A stretch of DNA of 64,000 nt from Rubripirellula tenax (GCF_007860125.1 NZ_SJPW01000002.1:969768-1033767); one strand, 5' to 3'. Positions 1-9,294 are shown, counted from the first letter of the stretch. The notes: a model not told the origin generated them from the letters alone. A program made the numbers and translations.

Positions 1-215
1 CGTTGATCGAACGGTTCGAATTTCGCGCCGACATCGATCCGGACTTGTTGATGTACGCGTTGTACTACAAAACGTTTCTGTCCGAGTCGTCGGCGGAACC
101 ACCTGATCTGGGTCCATTTGCCGGGTACAGCCCGCTTCTTCGTGACGCAGGAAAACCGGCGCCGGCCGATTCCACATCGACGTTACATCCGACTGCACCG
201 GAGGTTTTTCAATGA
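1..215 (+). CDS. C-terminal fragment of an unidentified protein (5' truncated)
   Basis: Only about the last 70 codons are present, because the reading frame is open to the left edge. The stop TGA overlaps the ATG of the next gene (ATGA at 212-215), so it belongs to the same operon. No domain is recognisable in the fragment; the tail is rich in Pro, Ala, Ser and Thr. In other genomes the SpoIIM-like gene that follows is often preceded by an RDD-family membrane protein. That identity is a guess from context only, because no transmembrane stretch lies in the visible part. Confidence 0.55.
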   Translation, partial: LIERFEFRADIDPDLLMYALYYKTFLSESSAEPPDLGPFAGYSPLLRDAGKPAPADSTSTLHPTAPEVFQ

Positions 216-1276
216 ACGTTGCCATCCTGCTTGAAAAACGGCGAGTGCAATGGTCGGAATTGGAAGCACTTTGTGACGCGATGGAGTCGCGAGGACGAAC
301 CGACAAAGCCGGCGCGGCTCATCATCGTGGCGCCGAAGGTGTTTCGCGATTCTCGGAACTGTACCGATCCGCCTGCGCGGACCTGGCGCTGGCAGACGCC
401 TACCAGTTACCGCCCGGCACGGTGACATACCTGCACCGCTTGGTCGCTCGTTCACACAACCAGCTTTACCGAGCCAACAAATTTGAACCGAGTCGATGGT
501 TCAACACGATTTTCCATGAGGCTCCCCAGCAAATCTTTGCCGATCCATGCGTCCGCATCGCCACGATCGTGTTCTTCGGGTTGTTCGCCCTGTCGATCTA
601 CATGGGGCTGAACGAGGATAAATTCCCCGGATTCGCCGAAGCGATGGTGGGCTCGACCCAGCTGGAACAAATGGAAGAGATGTACGAAAAACCGATATCG
701 GGGTCGCTGGACCACTACGTCCCGATGGCCGGTTTCTACATCATGCACAACACGGGCATCGGGCTTCAGTGTTTCGCTTACGGAATATTGATCATTCCGT
801 GTTTGTTCATTTTGGCATTCAATGCAGTCACCTTGGGCACGGTTTTCGGCTACATGGGCCGCGAGGGTGCGGTCGGTGGTGACAATTTTTATCACTTCGT
901 CACCGCTCACGGCCCCTTCGAATTGACAGCGATCGCGTTGTCGGCGGCGGCGGGACTGCGTCTGGGTGTCGGGCTTTTTTACACCGCAGGACTCTCGCGC
1001 GCCGATTCGTTGCGAGTTAATGCACTGCGTTCGGTGCCGGTGATGGTTGCATCGGCCATCCTGTTCACGTTGGCGGCGTTCACCGAAGGCTTCCTTTCGC
1101 CCAGCCCCGCACCGTACCTGGTCAAAGCGGCTTGGGCGATCATGTCATCGGGCATGATCAGTTTCTACTTCGTCGTTCTCGGGTTTCCTCGCGACGGTTT
1201 CACGCGACGTTCGGTCGAGTCCGACACGCCGCGTTCGCCATGGTCGGATGAAGAAGGAGCCATCGATGCAGCTTGA
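212..1276 (+). CDS. SpoIIM-like (stage II sporulation protein M family) membrane protein
   Basis: This 354-residue protein has a soluble N-terminal helical part of about 110 residues, then roughly five hydrophobic segments (near residues 112-130, 186-215, 237-258, 275-296 and 305-326). This is the layout of the SpoIIM/DUF95 family found in non-sporulating bacteria. The start ATG overlaps the previous stop by four bases, and the following gene begins before this one ends, so translation is probably coupled. In other phyla this family is encoded with RDD, DUF4129, DUF4350, MoxR and DUF58 genes, and the same partners follow here. The biochemical role is unknown; a membrane or envelope function is inferred. 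The family call rests on topology plus neighbourhood. Confidence 0.75.
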   Translation: MNVAILLEKRRVQWSELEALCDAMESRGRTDKAGAAHHRGAEGVSRFSELYRSACADLALADAYQLPPGTVTYLHRLVARSHNQLYRANKFEPSRWFNTIFHEAPQQIFADPCVRIATIVFFGLFALSIYMGLNEDKFPGFAEAMVGSTQLEQMEEMYEKPISGSLDHYVPMAGFYIMHNTGIGLQCFAYGILIIPCLFILAFNAVTLGTVFGYMGREGAVGGDNFYHFVTAHGPFELTAIALSAAAGLRLGVGLFYTAGLSRADSLRVNALRSVPVMVASAILFTLAAFTEGFLSPSPAPYLVKAAWAIMSSGMISFYFVVLGFPRDGFTRRSVESDTPRSPWSDEEGAIDAA

Positions 1277-2204
1277 TCAAACCCATGTCGTGATTCGTTT
1301 GCGATCATTGTCAGAGATCGGTGACTTGGCGATGGTGATGATCCGTCGTTACCCCACATCGCTGTTGATCGGGTTTACCGCTGGCGCACTGCCATGGGCA
1401 ATCGTCAACGCGATTTTGTTGAGCTGGATCCCGATCGTCGAAGCGGGTTACGGACTGGACGACGAGGAAGCGATGGCTGAAATTTTTCGCTACTTGTCTT
1501 GGATGGCAATCCTGGTGATCGCCCAGACTCCCGCGGCCGGTGTGATGACAACCGTCTACTTGGGACAAGCGGTTTTCGAACAAAGACCCACTTGGTCTAC
1601 CGTTTTTTCCGAAGCCAAGCGGCAATTCGGCCGATGGTTCATGGCGTTGGCGGTGATCCGATTGGCGATTCCGATCATGGTGATGCTGGCGGTCCGCTGG
1701 GGGCAACCGGTGTCTGCTTTTTGGGATGTGTTGGTGCCGATCACCGCGCTGATCATGATCACGTTGGTCCGCGCGGCTCGCCCGTTTCTTCCTGAAATCC
1801 TGATGCTGGAACAGTGCCCAATCCGGTCGGACGACGAACATGTGATCACGGCTCGCCGCCGATCGAAATCGCTTCACGGCCCGGTCGCCAGCGACATGAG
1901 CGGACGGTTCGTTTCGGTCTCGTTCGTAGTGACCGTGCTGTTCTTCAGCGTGTTTTACACGCTGATGTGGGCACGAGGGATCACGATCGGGCAGTGGCAG
2001 TTTTTGGATTTGATCGTCTTGCTGGTGATGTATCCGCTGGCCCTTTGGATCGTCGCGGGGTTCAGTGTTCTGGTTCGCTTGCTCAATTATTTGGACACCC
2101 GCATCCGTCTGGAAGGCTGGGAAGTCGAATTGTCCGTGCGCGCCGAAGCGATTCGACAATTCGGCGATCAGGTCGACGTCCCCGTCGCCGAGGCGGTGTC
2201 ATGA
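1266..2204 (+). CDS. Multi-pass membrane protein of unknown function
   Basis: This is a 312-residue protein with about six hydrophobic segments and no recognisable catalytic motif. Two in-frame ATGs exist, at 1248 and 1266. The second is chosen because AGAAGGAG lies just upstream at ordinary Shine-Dalgarno spacing. It overlaps the SpoIIM-like gene by 11 bases, and its stop overlaps the ATG of the DUF4129 gene (ATGA). A basic, partly charged loop (RRRSKS near residue 200) separates the two membrane halves. Proteins in this position of the operon are usually annotated as hypothetical transmembrane proteins. It probably belongs to the same envelope-associated complex as its neighbours, which is inferred only from the overlapping gene order. 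Confidence 0.7.
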   Translation: MQLDQTHVVIRLRSLSEIGDLAMVMIRRYPTSLLIGFTAGALPWAIVNAILLSWIPIVEAGYGLDDEEAMAEIFRYLSWMAILVIAQTPAAGVMTTVYLGQAVFEQRPTWSTVFSEAKRQFGRWFMALAVIRLAIPIMVMLAVRWGQPVSAFWDVLVPITALIMITLVRAARPFLPEILMLEQCPIRSDDEHVITARRRSKSLHGPVASDMSGRFVSVSFVVTVLFFSVFYTLMWARGITIGQWQFLDLIVLLVMYPLALWIVAGFSVLVRLLNYLDTRIRLEGWEVELSVRAEAIRQFGDQVDVPVAEAVS

Positions 2205-3043
2205 CCGCCGCACGCCCCCACGCAGCGATGTCGCATCAAGTTGCCGCGTTGGCGATGGTCATCGGGTTAACGATTTCAAACACCACGCAGGCGCAATCGT
2301 CGGATACGCGTGCAAAGATCGAAAGCGAAGCGATCGCTGACTCGGTTTGGTATGACTCGGACCAAAATTCGGTCACTCCGGTCGATGTAAAAGTCCGAAA
2401 AGACGATTCACTCAATCGTTCGAGCCGATGGTTGCCCAAGCCGGACAAGGTCGCGAAACCAAAGACACCAACGAGCGCGACCAGCGGTGGAACCGGCGTT
2501 CTTGGGTCTGGGCTGACGATTGGCAACCTGTTGGGCTGGGGATTGCTGATCACGTTGTTTGCGGCCGCAATCGGGTTGGTGCTTTACACGATGAGCAAGG
2601 CGGAACTCGACTTGGCCGGCAATGCCGCATCCCGGCGCGGGTCCGGCCAAGACGGAACGATCGATGAGCAAATGATCCAACGCATGAAGCATCTCCCAGC
2701 CGAACTTCGACGCACCGACGTGAACTTACGAACCGAAGCGGAACGATTGATGAAAGAAGGACTGTTCGATCAAGCGATCATCTTATTATTCGGACACCAA
2801 TTGCTGTCGTTGGATCGTGTCGGCATGCTGCGGCTCAACCGCGGCAAAACGAATCGCAAATATGTTCGCGAAACCAGATCCGCCGATCCCCATTGCGGGG
2901 ACCAATTACAGCTTACCGTCGATGCGTTCGAACGATCCTATTTCGGTCGGCACGTCATCAAGGAGGACGAATTCGACGCGCTTTGGCAATCCAACTCCGC
3001 CATGGAAAATGGCATCGGCGTCCGAATGGGGGCCGCCGTATGA
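2201..3043 (+). CDS. DUF4129-domain secreted/membrane protein
   Basis: The 280-residue product begins with a hydrophobic signal-like segment ending in an Ala-Gln-Ala type sequence (about residues 10-33). A second membrane span follows near residues 115-130. The C-terminal cytoplasmic part carries the DUF4129 pattern, with an Ala-Glu-Arg-Leu helix, a tyrosine near a conserved Arg-Glu, and the closing FERxxFG region followed by an acidic helix. The ATG at 2201 overlaps the preceding stop by four bases and the stop overlaps the next ATG by four, so it sits in a translationally coupled chain. DUF4129 proteins accompany MoxR/DUF58 systems in many bacteria. No reaction is known, and a structural or chaperone-linked envelope role is inferred. 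Confidence 0.75.
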   Translation: MTAARPHAAMSHQVAALAMVIGLTISNTTQAQSSDTRAKIESEAIADSVWYDSDQNSVTPVDVKVRKDDSLNRSSRWLPKPDKVAKPKTPTSATSGGTGVLGSGLTIGNLLGWGLLITLFAAAIGLVLYTMSKAELDLAGNAASRRGSGQDGTIDEQMIQRMKHLPAELRRTDVNLRTEAERLMKEGLFDQAIILLFGHQLLSLDRVGMLRLNRGKTNRKYVRETRSADPHCGDQLQLTVDAFERSYFGRHVIKEDEFDALWQSNSAMENGIGVRMGAAV

Positions 3044-4431
3044 ACCGACAATACATCTATTCGCTAGTCGTGTTGCTGCTGATCGCGACGTCGGGCTGTT
3101 CGGACTTGGTTACGGACTACGGTGAGTCGAAAGGCTTGAAAGGTCAATCTAGTTTGAACGGGTTTGGCGCGTTACGAAACAGTTACGAACTCTCGGGGTT
3201 CCGCGCACGCGATGTTTCGCGATTGACCGATCGCGTCGGTACGAGCGATGCGATCGTTTGGACGCCGCAATTGATGGATGGCGTCGACAGTGATGTGACA
3301 AAATGGTTCGAACGATGGTTGGCCAAAGGCAATAAAACATTGGTGTACGTGGTGCCCGACAGCGGCAGCGAAGCAGACTACTGGATCGAGGCCAGCCGGC
3401 TCGCGGAACCGGCGCAACGAATCGAGTATCGCAAACGGGCCGGGCAAAGCATCAACCAACGAATGATCTGGCGGCTGAATCGAAAAGCGATGCCCAGCAA
3501 CGGCTGGTTTCAGGTCCAACCGCTTGAACACCGCATCGACGTCGACGTGATCAAGGGCGAATGGTCATCGGACCTTGCCGAGAAAACACGTGGCGACAAA
3601 ACCAGCACCGGGTTGTTCGCGGAGTTCTCCGTCGAGCCCTACGATTCCACAGTCGTTGTTCCGCCGGCGACAGGATTCGTCCCGACGGGCCCGACCGGCC
3701 CCAGTTCACCGGGCTTTTCAAGCGGCGCTACGGTCGTGCCTTCGAAAACCGAAACGACCTTCCGATCGTTCGTCTCGCATGGCGACGATAGCGTCGTCGC
3801 AGAGATCCGATCAACGAAATGGAAAGGCTCTAAGATTCTTGTCGTCGCCGGCGGGTCGCTGCTGACGAACTTTGCGCTGGCCCATCAAGCCAATGCGAAG
3901 CTGGCCGCCAAAATTGTGAACGAATCGACGCCATCGGGTGTTGCCAGTCCCGTCGCCGGTTTTTTGACCAGTGATTGGATGGGCGTTCCCGTCAGCGAGT
4001 CGACACCGGGAGTCCCCGTCGCATCCGGCATGGAACTGTTGACGGTTTGGCCCTTGTCGTTGGTGACGATGCACGGTGCACTGCTGGGGTTTGTGATCTG
4101 TCTGATGCTTTGGCCGATTCTGGGACGCCCCAAACGCGTCCATACGTCCGAACATACTCACTTCGGCGATCACTTGGACGCGGTGGCCGGGCTGATGAAC
4201 CGAGCCGGCGGCGAAGACTATGCGCGTGCCCGAATCAGCGAATACTTCAAACGCGTGCGAGGCGAAACATCGGGTCCATGGGTCCTTGCTGATCAAATCA
4301 AGGATCAAGTCCAATCGGCACCGCTTCCATCGTTAGGCGCACGATGGAAAAATGTTCCGCCCGAAAAACCGGCAACCGCCCCGCCGAGTCCACCCAGCGA
4401 ACCAATCTCCCCCGACGAGGAAATCTCTTGA
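3040..4431 (+). CDS. DUF4350-type lipoprotein/membrane protein
   Basis: This 463-residue protein starts with a short signal peptide that reaches Cys at about residue 20 in a TSGC context, so it is a candidate lipoprotein although the lipobox is not ideal. The body resembles the DUF4350 family, in which a glutamine-amidotransferase-like fold precedes a single membrane span. That span is visible near residues 345-365 and is followed by a cytoplasmic tail with a Pro-rich end. A Pro/Gly/Ser-rich linker sits around residues 205-235. The start is fixed by the ATGA overlap at 3040-3043. It lies directly upstream of the MoxR gene, with TTGA overlap, as in comparable operons. Confidence 0.65.
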   Translation: MNRQYIYSLVVLLLIATSGCSDLVTDYGESKGLKGQSSLNGFGALRNSYELSGFRARDVSRLTDRVGTSDAIVWTPQLMDGVDSDVTKWFERWLAKGNKTLVYVVPDSGSEADYWIEASRLAEPAQRIEYRKRAGQSINQRMIWRLNRKAMPSNGWFQVQPLEHRIDVDVIKGEWSSDLAEKTRGDKTSTGLFAEFSVEPYDSTVVVPPATGFVPTGPTGPSSPGFSSGATVVPSKTETTFRSFVSHGDDSVVAEIRSTKWKGSKILVVAGGSLLTNFALAHQANAKLAAKIVNESTPSGVASPVAGFLTSDWMGVPVSESTPGVPVASGMELLTVWPLSLVTMHGALLGFVICLMLWPILGRPKRVHTSEHTHFGDHLDAVAGLMNRAGGEDYARARISEYFKRVRGETSGPWVLADQIKDQVQSAPLPSLGARWKNVPPEKPATAPPSPPSEPISPDEEIS

Positions 4432-5468
4432 ATAGCCCGCTCCCACCCGCCGGTTCGGATCCTGTTGCACCGCCGCCGGTTTCAGCTTCGACTGCGCCGC
4501 AGATATCCGAACGATTCGCACCCGTTCGCGAACTGTATCAAAAGATCGCTGGCGAGATCGGAAAGCTTTATGTCGGCCAAGATGAACTGGTCCTCGGCAC
4601 ATTGACCGCCCTATTTTCCGGCGGCCACGTGTTGATCGAGTCGGTACCGGGCTTAGGGAAAACGCTTTTCGTACGGACACTCGGTCGAACGCTGGGGTGT
4701 GAATTCGGACGCATCCAATTCACCGCCGACTTGATGCCGTCGGACATCACCGGTGCGCCGGTGTACGACATGCAAAAGAGCGAGTTTCGTTTTCGTCCCG
4801 GCCCCGTGTTCACTCAATTCTTATTGGCGGACGAGATCAACCGATCGCCCGCAAAGACTCACGCGGCGCTCTTGGAAATCATGCAGGAGTACCGCGTCAC
4901 GGTCGACGGAACCAGCCACCAAGTGCCGCGTCCGTTTTTGGTGATGGCGACGCAGAACCCGTTGGAAAGTGAGGGCACCTACAACCTGCCCGAAGCCCAA
5001 CTGGACCGGTTCATGTTCAAGCTGCGCGTCGACTATCCATCAGCCGCTCAGGAGGCTGAGATTCTAAAGATGCACAGCAAGCAGATCGACTTGAACCAGC
5101 GACTGCGCGATGAGGTGATGACCATCACCAATCCGGAACAAATTTTGAACGTCATGCAATTGTGCGGTACCGTGCGAATCGAAGAGAGTTTGGTTGACTA
5201 CATCAATCAAATTGTTCGTGCGACGCGAACGTGGCCCGCGTTCCACATCGGCGCCTCCCCACGCGCCGGATTGGCGTTGATGCAAGCGTCACGAACATTG
5301 GCGGCGTTCGGCGGACGCGACTACGCGGTGCCCGATGACGTCGTCGAAATCGCGATCCCGGCGCTGCGTCATCGGATCGAATTGACAGCCGAAGCGGAAA
5401 TCGAAGGCCGCACTGCGGACGAAGAACTGAGCAATCTGATTCGAGGCATCGAGGTGCCTCGCGACTAG
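4428..5468 (+). CDS. MoxR-family AAA+ ATPase
   Basis: This is a 346-residue AAA+ ATPase of the MoxR family, expected to act as a chaperone that matures or inserts metal into partner protein complexes. The Walker A loop reads VPGLGKT, the Walker B region LLADEINRSP, followed by the sensor region ATQNPLESEGTYNLPEAQLDRF, all typical of MoxR. The start is taken as the TTG at 4428, which overlaps the previous stop (TTGA) and has GAGGAAA just upstream. An ATG at 4344 would add 28 residues that merely mirror the neighbouring gene's tail. In many genomes a DUF58 gene follows directly; here the next gene is an unrelated methyltransferase after an 88-base gap. Confidence 0.9.
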   Translation: MNSPLPPAGSDPVAPPPVSASTAPQISERFAPVRELYQKIAGEIGKLYVGQDELVLGTLTALFSGGHVLIESVPGLGKTLFVRTLGRTLGCEFGRIQFTADLMPSDITGAPVYDMQKSEFRFRPGPVFTQFLLADEINRSPAKTHAALLEIMQEYRVTVDGTSHQVPRPFLVMATQNPLESEGTYNLPEAQLDRFMFKLRVDYPSAAQEAEILKMHSKQIDLNQRLRDEVMTITNPEQILNVMQLCGTVRIEESLVDYINQIVRATRTWPAFHIGASPRAGLALMQASRTLAAFGGRDYAVPDDVVEIAIPALRHRIELTAEAEIEGRTADEELSNLIRGIEVPRD

Positions 5469-5556
5469 AACCCCGTTGCGTTGGTGGGCGGTTTAGCGGT
5501 TCTTCGTTAGTATTTATGCCCGCCAGTATTTTGTCCCGCCAACCAATGTCCGATGA

Positions 5557-6285
5557 ATGACGACTGACATGAGCCACTCGGCTGACCCTTTTTTCGAACC
5601 TTATGACCGCAAGAACGTCGCTTATGGTGACGAGCCAACGGCGGCGATCGCTGCATTTTTGGACCAGGTCGACGGTGGTGGTCGCGCGATCGACTTAGGC
5701 GCCGGCGCTGGTCGCGATACGGTGGCGCTTGCGGCAGCAGGGTTTGATGTCACGGCGGTGGATTTAAGTGGCCGTGGGCTTGAACGTATCCACGAGCGGG
5801 CCAAGTCCGGCGGTGTCGCCAATCGCGTGACGACCAAAGAAGCTGACGTGCGCGACGTGGCGCTTGCGGCGAACACGTATAACGCGATCGTCGCGACGAC
5901 CGTGTTGGACCACATTCCCGCCGCCGACGCGATGCGTGTTTGGGGCCAAATGACCGAGGCGCTCACCGACACGGGGATGCTGTTTGTCGAAGTTCACACG
6001 ACCGAGGATCCGGGCAGTCCCGAGCACCCCGGTTGCGATAGCGACGCCCCCATCAGCGAGACGGCGGGCGCGGTGATCAATTACTTTCGCCCCAACCAGC
6101 TGGCGTCATGGGCGGTCGATCCGAAGTCACGACTGCGCGTGCTTCGATACGAGGAACGCCAGGAATGGGATTACACGCACGGCCCCGAACACTTGCATGG
6201 CAAAGCAATCTTGCTAGCCGTCCGCGAAGGATTTTATCCCGATTGGTTCGGACAACCCGCTGCATTCCCTCGAAACGCGTCTTAG
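5557..6285 (+). CDS. Class I SAM-dependent methyltransferase
   Basis: The 242-residue protein has the Rossmann-like class I methyltransferase core. Motif I is AIDLGAGAGRDT (about residues 44-55), an acidic strand end VDLS follows for the ribose hydroxyls, and a VLDHIP segment corresponds to motif IV. Overall it resembles small TehB/UbiE-like enzymes whose substrate cannot be told from sequence. ATG at 5557 is used; ATG at 5569 is equally possible and no strong Shine-Dalgarno sequence decides between them. The DUF202 gene begins one base after its stop, so the two are probably cotranscribed. It is separated from the MoxR operon by 88 bases. Confidence 0.82.
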   Translation: MTTDMSHSADPFFEPYDRKNVAYGDEPTAAIAAFLDQVDGGGRAIDLGAGAGRDTVALAAAGFDVTAVDLSGRGLERIHERAKSGGVANRVTTKEADVRDVALAANTYNAIVATTVLDHIPAADAMRVWGQMTEALTDTGMLFVEVHTTEDPGSPEHPGCDSDAPISETAGAVINYFRPNQLASWAVDPKSRLRVLRYEERQEWDYTHGPEHLHGKAILLAVREGFYPDWFGQPAAFPRNAS

Positions 6286-6286
6286 C

Positions 6287-6547
6287 ATGCCCGAACAAGA
6301 CCCCGATGCCTCGCGCCGCGATGACCTGGCACTCGTCCGTACCGACTTGGCGAACGAGCGAACGCTGCTGGCTTACGGCCGAACGGCACTGATGGTATCG
6401 GCCACAGGAGCGACGTTGATCAAGTTCTTCCCCGATACGATGTTGATTCATATTGCGGGCTGGGGATTTGGTGCCGTCGGCATATTGGTCGCCTTCGTTG
6501 GTGCAACCAGGTTCGCCGTTCTACGCAAGCGATTGCACCGGAGCTAG
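6287..6547 (+). CDS. DUF202 family small membrane protein
   Basis: This is an 86-residue protein with the DUF202 signature at its N terminus, [18 protein letters not shown], followed by two hydrophobic helices (about residues 31-50 and 55-75) and a basic tail. DUF202 proteins are small inner-membrane proteins related to YidH; their function is not established. The ATG lies one base after the methyltransferase stop, so translation is likely coupled. Its stop at 6547 overlaps the 3' end of the converging thiG by four bases. Confidence 0.85.
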   Translation: MPEQDPDASRRDDLALVRTDLANERTLLAYGRTALMVSATGATLIKFFPDTMLIHIAGWGFGAVGILVAFVGATRFAVLRKRLHRS

Positions 6548-7527
6548 TCGCGTGCGGCGGAACCGTAGGGGCGAGTACTGATGACGCCTTCGGTGGGACT
6601 GCTTGCGGTGCCATAGAGACGTTTGGGGATGCGACCGGCAAGAAAAGCGTCACGCCCGGCCAACGTCGCGTACTTCATCGCACGGGCCATGCGAATCGGG
6701 TCGCGTGCATGCGCGATCGCGGTGTTCAGCAGCACGCCGTCGGCGCCCAATTCAAACGCTTCGCTGATGTCGCTTGCCGTGCCGACACCTGCGTCGATGA
6801 TGACGGGGTAATCCGGATCATCTTCTTTTAGATATTCCAAAATGATCTTCAGGTTGTTGACGTTCAACAGTCCTTGCCCGCTTCCGATGGGGCTGCCGGC
6901 CGGCATGACGCTTGCAGCACCGGCGGCCTTTAGCTTCTGGGCCGTGACGGGGCAATCGCTGGTGTAGCACAGCACTTGGAAACCGTCGGCGGCAAGTTCG
7001 CGGCACGCGTTCAATGTTTCCGTCGGATCCGGGAGCAACGTTTTGCTGTCGCCCAGCACTTCCAATTTGACCCAGTCGGCGCCGGCGTTACCGAGCGTTC
7101 GCAGTATTTCTCGGCCCAGTTTGGCTGCTCGGATCGCGTCGGCCGCCGTGTAACATCCCGCCGTGTTGGGCAACAGGATGTACCGATCAAGATCCAAAAA
7201 ATCGAGAATGTTCTGGCCCGTCTTGTCATACAACCGCTCGCGACGCACCGCCACCGTCACGCAATCGGCGCCCGACGCATCGAGCGAATCTCGCATCTGC
7301 TCCATCGAATCGTACCGACCGGTGCCGACAATCATACGACTGGCCAACGTGTGCGATCCGATGGTCAGTGGACGGTCATCAGGGATGTTCGGATCGGTGG
7401 ACAAGCGGCGTGCCAAGTGATTCAGATGCGATGTTGGAACGAATGGGAAATGAAGTTGCAGCAACGAGTAGTCACATCGCCCTAGCCTAGCCGCCGCCGA
7501 CCAACGTAACGACTTCGACATCGTCAC
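6544..7527 (-). CDS. thiG: Thiazole synthase ThiG
   Basis: ThiG forms the thiazole phosphate moiety of thiamine from 1-deoxy-D-xylulose 5-phosphate, a dehydroglycine donor and ThiS-thiocarboxylate. The TIM-barrel core is clear: IVGTGRY at the start, the Schiff-base lysine in [32 protein letters not shown], and the phosphate-binding [12 protein letters not shown] and [12 protein letters not shown] segments. Family homology begins only near position 7400. The upstream part to the ATG at 7527 overlaps thiS in another frame and is doubtful. TTG codons at 7464 and 7404 are shorter alternatives, so the start is an outer limit. Genes thiS and thiG run together on the minus strand. The C-terminal tail is about 20 residues longer than in the E. 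coli enzyme. Confidence 0.93.
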   Translation of the reverse strand: MTMSKSLRWSAAARLGRCDYSLLQLHFPFVPTSHLNHLARRLSTDPNIPDDRPLTIGSHTLASRMIVGTGRYDSMEQMRDSLDASGADCVTVAVRRERLYDKTGQNILDFLDLDRYILLPNTAGCYTAADAIRAAKLGREILRTLGNAGADWVKLEVLGDSKTLLPDPTETLNACRELAADGFQVLCYTSDCPVTAQKLKAAGAASVMPAGSPIGSGQGLLNVNNLKIILEYLKEDDPDYPVIIDAGVGTASDISEAFELGADGVLLNTAIAHARDPIRMARAMKYATLAGRDAFLAGRIPKRLYGTASSPTEGVISTRPYGSAARD

Positions 7528-7690
7528 CGGGCCCTACCAAAGTAGCGGCATAGTCTTCGCGAGGAACGACATCACCGTTGACTTCGACCGCCAAATAGTT
7601 GGGCGGCACTTCAACCGTGTCGAGCAATTGCTTGACCGACATGGCGGATTCGATCTCGACGGCTCGGCCGTTGACAGTGATTTTAATCAA
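7487..7690 (-). CDS. thiS: Sulfur carrier protein ThiS
   Basis: This is a 67-residue ubiquitin-like sulfur carrier for thiamine thiazole synthesis. It ends in the diagnostic VGGG whose terminal Gly-Gly becomes the thiocarboxylate. The interior carries the family pattern ([32 protein letters not shown]). The start is taken as TTG at 7690, which gives the usual family length and places the codon three bases after the stop of the upstream isomerase gene; a longer frame has no homology. It immediately precedes thiG, its functional partner. No TPP riboswitch-like sequence is seen ahead of the gene set. Confidence 0.88.
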   Translation of the reverse strand: MIKITVNGRAVEIESAMSVKQLLDTVEVPPNYLAVEVNGDVVPREDYAATLVGPGDDVEVVTLVGGG

Positions 7691-7691
7691 C

Positions 7692-8696
7692 TCAATCGTT
7701 CGCTTCGTCGAAAGCGGCGTCAAAGGCGCGGTTGGATGGCGAGAAGTCCAGCTTCTTGGTGAACTCGCACGCTTCACGGGCTCCGAATGTTCGCTCCATG
7801 CCGCAGTCTTCCCATTCGATCGACAGTGGTCCTTCGTAACCGATGTCGTTGAGGGCACGGATGATCTCTTCGAAATTGACACCGCCGCGACCGGGGCTGC
7901 GGAAATCCCAACCACGTCGGTAGTCGCCGAAGTTCAAGTGGCTGGCCAAAATGCCGGCGCTGCCGTCCAGCTTGACGATCGCGTCTTTGATGTGGACGTG
8001 ATAGATACGGTCGGCAAACGTGCGAATGAATTGGACCGGATCGACGCCCTGCCAGATCAAGTGGCTGGGGTCAAAATTGAAACCGAATTCGGCGCGATGG
8101 TCGAGTGCTTCGAGTGCACGTTGGGCCGTGTAGATGTCGAACGCGATTTCCGACGGGTGGACTTCCAATGCGAATCGAACGCCGCACTCGCCGAACACAT
8201 CCAAGATCGGATTGAACCGCTCGGCAAGCAGATCGAACCCGGCATCGATCATCGCCGGAGGCACGGGCGGGAACGAGTAGAGCAGGTGCCAAATGCTGCT
8301 GCCGGTGAAACCGTTGACAACATCGACGCCAAATTTCTGTGCCGCACGAGCCGTGTTTTTCAATTCTTCGGCGGCTCGCTTGTTCACTCCATCGGGATCC
8401 CCATCGCCCCAAACGTAAGGCGGCAGAATCGACTTGTGGCGAGCGTCGATATTATCGAGCACCGCTTGACCGGCTAAGTGCGCACTGATCGCGTGGCACT
8501 GCAACCCCGCGTCGTCTAGCAACTTGCGTCGATTGTCGCAGTAATCATCTTCGGCCAGGGCGCGGTCGACTTCGAAATGGTCCCCCCAACACGCCAGCTC
8601 GATTCCGTCGTAGCCGAAGCCAGCGGTCATGCGGGCCATCTCTTCGATCGGCAAGTCGGCCCATTGGCCAGTAAATAGAGTGACGGGACGAGGCAT
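7692..8696 (-). CDS. Sugar phosphate isomerase/epimerase family TIM-barrel protein
   Basis: This is a 334-residue member of the AP-endonuclease-2/xylose-isomerase-like TIM-barrel superfamily. Metal-site candidates are visible at barrel strand ends: Glu in [10 protein letters not shown], Asp-Pro-Ser-His in [11 protein letters not shown], His in YHVHIKDA and Glu in LSIEWED. The N terminus begins directly with a strand (VTLFTG) and has no signal peptide, so the protein is cytosolic. Planctomycetes carry many such paralogues, often annotated as sugar phosphate isomerases, and the substrate cannot be assigned. Its stop lies one base before the proposed thiS start, so it heads a transcript with thiS-thiG. 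This linkage to thiamine synthesis is probably incidental. Confidence 0.85.
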   Translation of the reverse strand: MPRPVTLFTGQWADLPIEEMARMTAGFGYDGIELACWGDHFEVDRALAEDDYCDNRRKLLDDAGLQCHAISAHLAGQAVLDNIDARHKSILPPYVWGDGDPDGVNKRAAEELKNTARAAQKFGVDVVNGFTGSSIWHLLYSFPPVPPAMIDAGFDLLAERFNPILDVFGECGVRFALEVHPSEIAFDIYTAQRALEALDHRAEFGFNFDPSHLIWQGVDPVQFIRTFADRIYHVHIKDAIVKLDGSAGILASHLNFGDYRRGWDFRSPGRGGVNFEEIIRALNDIGYEGPLSIEWEDCGMERTFGAREACEFTKKLDFSPSNRAFDAAFDEAND

Positions 8697-8841
8697 CGAG
8701 GTCTCCGGGGGATGAGCCGTGGCGGGTTAAAATAGAATTTCGAAAATGTCGCGAAGGCCGACATTTTGGCTGCCTCGGCGACTTCCTGCAACAACCCGGG
8801 CGAAAGTTGCGCGAGCGACCCGTTTCCTTCGCCGCGACGGA

Positions 8842-9294
8842 TCATTCGTGCCCGCCGAACGCCATTCGACGGGCCTGGGCGTGGATTTCCGTCCGAATTC
8901 GATCGATCGCCCGTTGTTTTTCCGCTAATTCGGCCGTGGCGTCCTGCTGAATCAGCCGGAATTGCCGCTCGCGGTGGTCCTGGTGCGATGACCGCGAATT
9001 GAGCTGGGCTTCACGTGCATCCAAGTCCATCGACCACGCCTGCAAGTGATCGATCAGTTCCGCGGCGTGCAGGCGCAGCCAATCGTCAGCGGGCGTGCCG
9101 CTGGCCGAGAACGTCGATTCCGTACCGCTGGCCGAGAACGTCGATTCCGTGCCGCTGGCCCGTCCCGATCCACTGTCGGGTTTTCCGCCGATGACGGATG
9201 CTTTTTCCACCTTCACTCGGGCCACACGCCGATTGGTACGCGGCGGCACTGAAGTGGCGGCCGAGTCGAATCGGTAGGTGGGTCGGTCTGACAT
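8842..9294 (-). CDS. Hypothetical coiled-coil protein with an internal in-frame repeat
   Basis: The 150-residue product has a basic, Ser/Thr-rich N-terminal half and a charged helical C-terminal half (about residues 75-140, rich in Glu, Gln, Arg and Leu) that looks like a coiled coil. Between them the nonapeptide SGTESTFSA occurs twice in tandem, encoded by a 27-base DNA repeat. The ATG at 9294 is preferred over 9315 because the downstream residues look like a normal start, but no strong ribosome site is present. There is no signal peptide, catalytic motif or recognisable family. It stands alone between the isomerase gene and the divergent squalene-cyclase-like gene. Confidence 0.55.
   Translation of the reverse strand: MSDRPTYRFDSAATSVPPRTNRRVARVKVEKASVIGGKPDSGSGRASGTESTFSASGTESTFSASGTPADDWLRLHAAELIDHLQAWSMDLDAREAQLNSRSSHQDHRERQFRLIQQDATAELAEKQRAIDRIRTEIHAQARRMAFGGHE
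9095..9160. repeat. 27-bp tandem repeat (two and a half copies) inside a coding region
   Basis: Two 27-base units (9095-9121 and 9122-9148) differ by one base, and a 12-base partial third copy follows. Because 27 is a multiple of three, the repeat keeps the reading frame of the minus-strand gene that covers it. Confidence 0.85.

Noticed and set aside
1311-2159. A 282-residue minus-strand frame inside the MoxR operon
   Set aside because: Its His/Asp/Arg/Gln-rich composition is typical of the reverse complement of a membrane protein gene; it contradicts the tightly overlapping plus-strand operon.
8697-8841. Possible TPP riboswitch ahead of the isomerase-thiS-thiG genes
   Set aside because: The conserved CUGAGA and ACCUGA-type elements of the TPP aptamer were not found on the minus strand.
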